Shown one piece after another: positions 8,807 to 14,696 of a stretch of 14,696 bases of DNA; within the stretch, counting starts at the first letter, position 1, and every line of letters begins with the position of its first letter. This DNA is from Triparma columacea (lineage: Eukaryota; Sar; Bolidophyceae; Parmales; Triparmaceae). The position numbers were made by a program, and so were the translations under genes. The stretch spans positions 1-14,696 of the forward strand of contig BRYA01000117.1 in NCBI GenBank assembly GCA_030267965.1. Reading direction: 5' to 3'. Below the pieces are notes generated by a model. It was given only the letters and a program-made list of their open reading frames with translations, had not been told where the DNA came from and did not search any database.

Positions 8807-10467
8807 TCAGTCAATGGTGAGCTCGTTCTGGAAGATCTGTTCTAGTTCCTGTCTCTTCCTGATGAGTTGTCCCTTCCCCCCCTCCTCGACGAGGACCTCC
8901 CCTGCCTCGGGGAAGCTGTTGTAGTTCTTGGTGCTCATCCCGCTGCAGTAAGCCCCGCTCCCGTCGATCACGCAGTAGTCCCCTATGGCCGCCTTCCTGA
9001 CCTCCCTGGTGCCCAGGCTCTCGGGTTCCCCGGGAAGAGGAGTCATAAGGTCCCCCGACTCGCAGCAGTGCCCGACGATCACGGCCTCCTCGGTCTCGCT
9101 TCCCACGTCGCCCCCCTTCCCGGGGAGGACCGTTACGGGGTGTATGGCGCCGTAGAGGCTGGGCCTGAGGAGGTCCGTCATCCCGCAGTCGAGCTTGAGG
9201 AAGGTGTAATCGCTCGTCTTGACAATGTCCTGGACCTTGCTTACGACACAACCGGCGTTAGCAACGAGGAAGGTGCCGGGCTCGATCTCGAGCTTTATCT
9301 CGCGCCCATTCTGAGCGCGGGGGGGAGTGGGAGGGAAGAGGCAGTGAGCGGAGAGACATTGGAGGGCTGGCGCCCTCGAGGAAAAAATACTTTCCGCAGT
9401 TCTCACCTTCTCCTTGAAGTCGATGAATGCCTGCTGGACAGGTTCGCCGATCTCCTGGAGGTCTGTGGAGACCTCGTCCGGGTTGCGTCCGACCTTGTAC
9501 CCGCCCCCTAGGTTCACGGATGTTACTGTTGGGAAGGTCTCGGCAAAGCTATATTTTACGGAGGGTGTTGGAGGGGGAGGTGGAAGGGGGTTGAAGGGGG
9601 GGTGAGGGGGAGTAGATTGGTCGAACAACCCCACAGCTTCTCATCTCACCTCAAGCTCTTGGTCGCAACCTGCTTCCATATCTCCGGGTCGCTCCCGCTC
9701 CCAATGTGAGTGTGTATCCTCTCCACCTCCAGCCCATAATCCTTCACGATCCCCTCCACCGTCCCATCGTCGACGCTTCCAACCCAGATCCCGAAGCTGC
9801 TGCTCGGGCCCCCGACGTTGGTCTTGCTAAAGCCTGTGGTTGATTTGGAAAAGCCCCCCGAGCCAACGCCCGGGTTGATCCTGATGCCGCACTTGTTGTT
9901 AGACGTGCCCTTGAAGGCGGCCCCGAACTTCCTCAGCTGGTCGAGGCTGCAGCAGTTGACCTTGACCCCCTTCTCCACCAGCCCCACGAACTCCTTCCCG
10001 AGCTCCTGCGTGGACAGACTGATGTCCTCATATTTATACCCCGCCTTGACAGCCCTCTCCACCTCGAACACAGAGCTAGCGTCGATCTTTATCCCCTCCC
10101 TCTGGAATATCTGGAGCACGGCGCGGGTGGGGAGGGCCTTCATGGCGTACCTGACGGTGAGGCCGTAGGCGTTTGGGAACGCTAGGGCCTGCCGGGCGGA
10201 GGACGTAAGCTTCTCCCTGCTGTAGGCGTAGAAGGGGGTCGCACCGACGACTGCTTCGAGATCTGGCAGGTCGTTCGATGACAGAAAGCCGGAGGATGAA
10301 GGAGGGGAGGCATAGAGGGTTGAGGAGGAGGAGGATTGAGTAGGGTGCAACGCCGATTTGTCGAAATGTTTGGGTAAATTAGCCATTCTGATTGAAGGAC
10401 TTAATTGAAAACTACTTGCTGTAGTTATTAAAGCTAAGCAAGTACATGCGGTTGGAGAAAACTTCAT
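8807..10467 (-). CDS. lysA: Diaminopimelate decarboxylase, probably plastid-targeted
   Basis: Exons 10467-9650, 9548-9407 and 9310-8807 with GT-AG introns of 101 and 96 bp give 487 residues. The enzyme removes CO2 from meso-diaminopimelate to make L-lysine, the last step of the DAP pathway, using pyridoxal phosphate. Seen motifs: PLP lysine K110 in RYAMKALPT; IDASSVFEVERA; INPGVG; the FSKTNVGGPSSSFG segment; HTHIGSGSDPEIW; NLGGGY (285-290); CCESGDL (402-408); GAYCSGMSTKNYNS. The IEPGT motif (329-333) has Thr where many family members have Arg. The chosen ATG at 10467 opens a signal peptide ending TASSFQLSP, with Phe20 right after the predicted cleavage site, as in the ASAFAP-like bipartite targeting of secondary plastids; a Ser-rich transit-like stretch (35-60) follows, then the enzyme near residue 70. 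The frame is also open upstream to 10668, but that extension would bury the targeting peptide. Confidence 0.92.
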
Positions 10468-10810
10468 TAATATTAAAGATGAAGGGAGGAGAATCTGTGA
10501 CCTGGAGGGGGGCAGGGAGGCAGCCGAAGGAAAAGAAGAGGTCTCTCCACAAATCCAATAAAGGTAAGAAGGACAACAATGACAATGATAACACGTTTCA
10601 AGGCTTTCACCACTTGTCATTTGCGCTATCAATGCTTTTAATTTCCCATCCACGTCAAGTTGAAGCATTTAACAGTAGTGTCCCCTATCACGGTCGACTG
10701 AGATTCATTGGGTTTGGTTTTTCTGTGGTTATCCTCTCATAGACGAGATAATACTACTTTCGGCCATATTCTCACCATCCCTCTCCCTATTCTTCACCAA
10801 TCACAGCAGG
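10468..10810. promoter_or_regulatory. Divergent intergenic region between lysA and the secreted methyltransferase
   Basis: This stretch of 343 bp separates two divergent start codons. A short open frame on the plus strand (10446-10742) crosses it and part of lysA but has no recognisable protein features. The region next to 10811 is pyrimidine-rich with a CCAAT sequence at 10797-10801, only 10 bp before the ATG, so probably within the leader rather than a CCAAT box. No further element can be supported. Confidence 0.4.
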
Positions 10811-12596
10811 ATGGGTTGCTGCTGCTGTAAACAACTGCTCTCCATCGTGCTGCTTGTCATTGTTGTTTTGGTACAAGGTCTTGACAACATCGACGACGTC
10901 GAGACTAAGCATAACCGTAAAAACCTTGTGAACCAGTATTCGATGTTCCCTTATCCCATGCGAGAGAGGACAGATTCTTTCGGCATAAAGTGAGAGAGAG
11001 GGAGAGAGAGAGTGAAAGAGAGATGAGAAAAGCAAAGCAGGACGACAAATCTAAATACTAACTCAACCCCCCCGCCCCCCCCGCTTCCTCCCCCTCCCTC
11101 CCCCCTCCCCCCCTGCAGCTCTGTGGACCTGCCAACAGTGTCCTACTGGTGCTTCGAGGGTCGCTACAGCAGCGTGTGGCGGCGTCCCGACCTCCGCATC
11201 CTCGACGCCGGCGGCGGCACCGGCGACAGCACTCTGACACTCGCGCAGCAGCTGCACGACATAGGCAACCTCGACGCGCGCATTGTACACCTCGATTTGT
11301 CACCTACCTCGCAGGCCATCACGAAGGAGCGCGCGGAGTACCACGAGATCGGGCACATGGTAGAGTTCGCCCTTGGGTCTTTCCTCGACGAGGACCTCAT
11401 GGCTTCCCTCGGGACGTTCGACTTCATCGTCTGCCATGGTGTACTTCACCACCAGGCTGACCCAGGGGCGGGCCTCAGGGCCCTTAAGCTTGCGCTCCGA
11501 CCGGGCGGTGCCATAAACATAATGGTCTACGGCGACCTCGGTCGCACCGGGATCTACGACGTGCAGCGGATGATGCGTCTAATGAAGGAATCCGAGTCTT
11601 CTGACGAGCAGTGGAGTCCGCAGCTTGACGAGCAGGAGGAGGTCGATTCGCTAAGGGACCTCCTCGGCGCCCTCCCCGAGACCAGCCGCGTGCGCCGCAA
11701 CGAACCCTTCTGGGAGTCCGTGGAGGGAGAGGTCGCGACGGGGGCGGGGGCGTTCGACCTCTTCCTGCACTCGCAGGACAGGGCCTACACTGTCAGGGAG
11801 CTCTACGAGTGGGTAGAAGGGGAGGCCGGGCTCACCATGGTGGGCTTCAACGAGGGCGGCCTCTACAAGCCTGCTCTGTGGCTCTCGCCTTCCGCATCTG
11901 ATGAGCTTCTGGAGAGGGTGAACGACCTCGACGAGCGAAGGAAGATGGACATGGCAGAACTGCTGCACGGCGCGATACAAAGGCACAGCTTCTACGTGGA
12001 GGACGGAGAGAAGAGGGAAATACCGGAGGTGATGCCGATGGCGATCCCATGCCTTCCAAGGCGAGGGCAGGTAAGTTCGGAGGGAGTGTTTGGTAGGGGG
12101 TTTCTGATCGGATCTCTTCTCACCCCGGTTTTTATATCACCTTTCCTCTGATGACGTCTGTGGCGGTCGTCGCACAACAACAACAAACAACAGATTCACA
12201 TGGACTTTGACATCATCAAGCAGCACAACGACTTCACCGTCGACGTTTCAATGGACGTTAGCTACGCCTCGTCTGTCCTCCCTAAGCCTACCATGGTCGA
12301 GTACAAGAAAGTTAGCGCGCTCATCCAGTACCCCTGGATCTTCGGGGACTGCCAGAAGACCTTCACTGACATCTGGCGGGGACTGCCAGAAGACCTTCAC
12401 TGACATCTGGCGGGAGAGCGCCGTCCCTGCCAACCCCAACGTTAGCCTAGGACATTTCCTGTGGGCGATGCAGACGGTTGTCGCGATGATGTCAGACTGG
12501 GGTTACATCACAATCCTCTCGGAGCCAGGCGAGCTCCTATCCCAGGCAGACACAGAGAACAAATCAGGTTCAAGGGAGTTATCTGCGGAGCTTTAG
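10811..12596 (+). CDS. Secreted or membrane-anchored SAM-dependent methyltransferase with a frame-shifting 34-bp duplication
   Basis: Exons are 10811-10989, 11119-12070 and 12194-12596, with GT-AG introns of 129 (phase 2) and 123 bp (phase 0). The N-terminus MGCCCCKQLL plus a 14-residue hydrophobic core is a signal peptide or anchor; Gly2 followed by Cys also resembles a myristoylation/palmitoylation site. Then come NQYSMFPYPMRERTDS, typical of the YPYP-type N-terminus of a methyltransferase group, and across the first intron SAM motif I LDAGGGTGDST (88-98), HLDLSPTSQ (motif II), FIVCHGVLHH (162-171) and LRPGGAINIMVYG. The C-terminal part is an acidic region of unknown role. In exon 3 an exact 34-bp tandem duplication (12344-12411) breaks the frame: as written, translation stops at TGA 12401-12403 (446 residues), whereas the frame that matches downstream protein-like sequence runs to TAG 12594-12596 (499 residues if one copy is discounted). 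The SAM-binding core lies upstream of the break and is intact. The substrate is not predictable from sequence. Confidence 0.8.
12344..12411 (+). repeat. Exact 34-bp tandem duplication inside a coding exon
   Basis: Bases 12344-12377 and 12378-12411 are identical, and the match extends by one base on the left and three on the right, so the 34-bp period covers about 12343-12414. Because 34 is not a multiple of three, the second copy is read in another frame and a stop follows at 12401-12403. The reading frame that is open after the repeat is the one that continues the upstream frame if only one copy is counted. Confidence 0.95.
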
Positions 12597-13115
12597 GGGG
12601 ATATCGGGCGGGAGATTTTTGTTGTTTGTCCGTTGTGGTTTTGATATTGTCTTAACGATGTATGTCTATCTAGTTCCTCCATCGTCGGAGGTGGATAATA
12701 TTATAATCTTTTCATAACCCATTCTCACTCAGTTTTTCCTTCATTCTCCTCCCCAAAATCTCATTTTGACTTTTTTTGGTGAGTTTGTCGCCTTAAATAT
12801 TTTCAACAGTTTTTAAATAGTCACAAGCTCCAATATATCCACACACACGTCACATTTGATAGCGTAAATAGGTTGTGTATAGAAATAATGTTGATATCCC
12901 CGATCGTTGTTCTCAATAATTCTCCCTTTCTCTCCCTCTCTCTCCCTCTATCACTCCCTAACACAAGACCGAATTACAATAACCCTAACTCATCCCTAAT
13001 CATCCCTAATCAACTCAATTTAGATAGTAGATAGGACAGTAGAAGAAACAAACTCTCCTCTCTCTCTCTCCTTATCCTCAAATCCTCCTCAATCCTCCTT
13101 CCCCTCTTCCAAAGT
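12597..13115. other. Gene-free spacer upstream of LSM3
   Basis: About 520 bp between the methyltransferase stop and the LSM3 start. The first half is AT-rich with several T and A runs (for example TTTTTTTGG near 12771 and TTTTTAAATAG near 12811); these could be 3' UTR and terminator for the upstream gene. From about 12920 it turns CT-rich (CTCTCC repeats), then contains CCCTAA-like units at 12981-13010, and ends in a strongly pyrimidine-rich leader before the ATG at 13116. No ORF or RNA gene was supported. Confidence 0.55.
12981..13010 (+). promoter_or_regulatory. Telo-box-like CCCTAA cluster upstream of LSM3
   Basis: Three CCCTAA hexamers occur within 30 bp: AACCCTAAC at 12981-12989, then two exact copies of the 10-mer CATCCCTAAT (12991-13000, 13001-13010). 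It lies about 105-135 bp before the LSM3 start codon. In plants, AACCCTAA 'telo-boxes' occur in promoters of translation and RNA-processing genes; a similar role here is inference only. The copies are too few and too degenerate to be a telomere. Confidence 0.35.
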
Positions 13116-13352
13116 ATGTCTAGTATAGAGTCACCCCTTGATCTCATCCGTCTATCCATCTCAGAGCGTGTCTACGTCAAGCTCCGATCGAACCGCGAGC
13201 TTCGTGGAGTCCTCCACGCCTATGATCAGCACCTTAACATGGTGCTGGGACAGGTTGAGGAGACTGTGACGAGCAAGGAGGTGGATGAGGAGACTGATGA
13301 GGAGATTGTTAAGAAAAGGTGAGAGAGAGAGAAGGGGATGTGTGTGTGTGTG

Positions 13353-13388
<36 letters not shown>

Positions 13389-13609
13389 AGAAGAAGAAGA
13401 AGAAGAAGGAAAGAAATGAGGGGAGGAAAGAGAGGATGACAAAACTTCACATGACATAACAGATTTGGTGACAAAGAATGAAGACCTAGAATCTTACCGA
13501 CCTCTTGCTAACCCCCCCCCCCCCCGCGTGCAGCAAGAGAGAGGTCGACATGCTTTTCGTTCGCGGTGATGTCGTCATCCTCGTCTCTCCCCCCCTCAAG
13601 AGCACGTAA
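13116..13609 (+). CDS. LSM3: Sm-like protein LSm3
   Basis: Exons 13116-13318 and 13534-13609, joined by a phase-2 GT-AG intron of 215 bp, give 92 residues, a little shorter than typical LSm3 (about 100). LSm3 is one subunit of the heteroheptameric rings LSm2-8 (nuclear, binds the U6 snRNA 3' oligo-U end for splicing) and LSm1-7 (cytoplasmic mRNA decay). The LSm3 signature is clear: [18 protein letters not shown] opens Sm motif 1, [19 protein letters not shown] completes it with the RNA-contact Asp37 and Asn41, an acidic linker (46-64) follows, and Sm motif 2 is [15 protein letters not shown] (74-88) with Arg78-Gly79-Asp80. The intron separates the linker from Sm motif 2. The linker is slightly shortened. 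The gene is convergent with the protein gene at the right edge, 110 bp apart. Confidence 0.95.
13340..13410 (+). repeat. Compound microsatellite (TG)n-(GA)n-(GAA)n in the LSM3 intron
   Basis: A TG run (about 13339-13352), a GA run of roughly fifteen units (about 13356-13385) and an AGA/GAA run of about eight units (to about 13410) follow each other directly in the only intron of LSM3, the longest intron found in the window. Exact unit counts should be treated as variable because such tracts slip in replication and in sequencing. Confidence 0.85.
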
Positions 13610-13719
13610 AAAAAACCAAACTTTCCACCCCTCCCACACACAAAACCACAATCGCCGAGTAAATGCTAAACTCTTGCCGGTTTCTACAACAAATAATGAT
13701 ACACACTCACTCTCCACCA

Positions 13720-14665
13720 TCACATCAGCATCCCCTTCCTCCTTCCCTTGACGTCCCTCTTCTCTTTCTCCCTGTTAAACTTCCCCCCACCTCCCCTGTC
13801 CCCGAACGCCGGCATGCCAGTGTGTGCCTTCCCGTACCTTTTCGTCCTCTCAATTGTGCTCATCCTTCTCCCCCCTTTTCCCCCCCCTCCATCTCCCGCC
13901 AACCCCACCCCACCCATCTTCCTAAGCGCAATCTTCCTGTCCTTCTCGCTTGCCCCCTCGATGTTCATAGCCTGTAGCTTCCTGTCCATGTCCCTCTGCC
14001 TCGCCTCCTCGTCCGTCATCCCCTTGTACTTCGTAACCACCTTCCCCTGCAGCGTATCAAATATTCCCCCCAGCTTCTTCTTCTTCTCAAAGTAATTTTT
14101 GTCGATCCCCCCGGGGTACTTGTGGGGGAAGGACTTCTGCATCTCGACCTCGACGTAGTTGTCAGGGGGGAGGTCAACCTTTGCGTACACGTGGTCCTTC
14201 CATGCCAGGGCGCTCTCTTTCTGCTTGAGGTACCAGTCAGACCTGCCCACCGCCTTCCTCGAGGCCTCCTGCTCCTTCTTCAGGTACACTAGCCTGCACA
14301 TGCTGATGGTGCCGTCCTGGAACTTCCGCCCGGGGATGGGTATCCTCAGCTGCATGAGTCTCGTAAGGCTGTCGTAGAAGGGGTTGGAGCTGTCGTTGTA
14401 GGCCTTTACGTTGACCGCCCCCAGCGTGGCCTCGGCCTCGCTCGACGCGGTCCACTCGTTCCAGGCGGACCAGAGCCTGCTCTCGACGGAGGGGCCGTCC
14501 AAGGGATCGGACCAGATGTCCATGTAGACGGGGGGGGAACGGGTGGGGGCGCTAGCGAGGGTCTTGCTGTCTTGAAGCGGCAGGGTGAGGCTGGACATTG
14601 GGTTCGTGGGGATGGCAGAGAGACCACCGGCAGCTTTCGTCTGAGTGACGGTGGCGTTGCGGTAC
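13720..14665 (-). CDS. Unrecognised basic protein, 3' exon, 5' end outside the window
   Basis: An open frame runs from 14665 to the TGA at 13722-13720, giving 314 complete residues. I prefer a start beyond the window: immediately upstream of 14665 (minus strand) there is a textbook 3' splice site, a long C/T tract ending TTTAG, and the 22 residues between it and the first in-frame ATG (14598) are open and protein-like. The exon begins with the last base of a split codon (phase 2). If instead the ATG at 14598 is used, the protein has 292 residues. Features: a tryptophan-rich patch (MDIWSDPLDG, LWSAWNEW) near the start; a charged helical middle (LVYLKKEQEASRKAV, DWYLKQKESALAWKD); FPHKYPGGIDKNYFEKKKKLG; and a C-terminal 90 residues that are very Lys/Arg/Gly-rich with GDGGGGKGGRR and GDRGGGGKFNREKEKR, suggesting RNA or protein binding and a nuclear or nucleolar signal. 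No enzymatic motif was recognised and I assign no function. Confidence 0.65.
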
Positions 14666-14696
14666 CTAAAGGGGGGGGGGAAGGAGGGGGGGGGGG
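14666..14696 (-). other. 3' end of an intron with C-rich tract, cut by the window edge
   Basis: On the minus strand this reads as about eleven C, TCCTT, ten C, then TTTAG directly before the exon at 14665. This matches the C-rich 3' intron ends seen in other genes of the window, so it is interpreted as the acceptor side of an intron of the basic-protein gene rather than a gap or end artefact. Confidence 0.6.

Noticed and set aside
8867..9511. Plus-strand open frame of 214 codons opposite lysA
   Set aside because: It lies exactly antisense to lysA exons with intact catalytic motifs, crosses the lysA intron, and arises from the high GC codon bias.
10468..10668. N-terminal extension of lysA upstream of the ATG at 10467
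   Set aside because: The frame is open but the extension is low-quality sequence and would place the signal peptide internally; the ATG at 10467 opens a complete targeting peptide.
12461..12655. Separate small gene downstream of the duplicated segment
   Set aside because: It overlaps the last exon of the methyltransferase in a different frame and has no supporting motif.
12981..13010. Interstitial telomere
   Set aside because: Only three CCCTAA hexamers with irregular spacing; too short and degenerate.
14669..14696. G-run at the right edge as a G-quadruplex or assembly artefact
   Set aside because: It reads on the minus strand as a C-rich tract ending TTTAG next to an open exon, matching other intron ends in the window; a quadruplex is possible but not needed to explain it.

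Overview
The window reads as nuclear DNA of a eukaryotic microalga, most likely a stramenopile (ochrophyte) such as a bolidophyte or diatom relative. The genes are compact, with GT-AG introns of about 66-215 bp that restore reading frames. There is an LSM3 spliceosomal/decay protein. A lysine-biosynthesis enzyme starts with a signal peptide ending in an ASSF motif, close to the ASAFAP-type motif of heterokont plastid targeting. A TKL-type receptor kinase carries beta-helix and EGF-like repeats. No rRNA, tRNA, CRISPR array or transposase was seen. The lineage call is inference.

Layout: 1-406 is gene-free (a perfect 15-bp hairpin, then CA/CT-rich sequence). From 407 to 7393 on the minus strand one spliced reading frame can be followed from an ATG with an upstream in-frame stop to a TAA. 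Its 3' part (407-4582) is a receptor kinase: signal peptide or membrane segment, right-handed beta-helix repeats, six EGF-like units, transmembrane helix, START-like domain, TKL kinase domain. Its 5' part (4583-7393) is an unrecognised, intron-rich, secreted or membrane protein with seven N-glycosylation sequons and one transmembrane helix. No stop codon separates the two, so they are either one giant multi-pass protein of 2,080 residues or two genes whose boundary I cannot see.

7599-8673 (+) is a four-exon DOT1-like methyltransferase, divergent from the membrane-protein gene across about 205 bp. 8807-10467 (-) is a three-exon, probably plastid-targeted diaminopimelate decarboxylase. 10811-12596 (+) is a secreted or membrane-anchored SAM methyltransferase whose last exon carries an exact 34-bp tandem duplication that shifts the frame. 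12597-13115 is a gene-free stretch. 13116-13609 (+) is LSM3. 13720-14665 (-) is the 3' part of an unrecognised basic protein that runs off the right edge.

The genes do not form an operon or an obvious pathway; this is ordinary eukaryotic gene order with alternating strands and short divergent and convergent spacers. The points of most interest are the receptor architecture and possible fusion, the frame-shifting 34-bp duplication, and the long C-runs just before several 3' splice sites.
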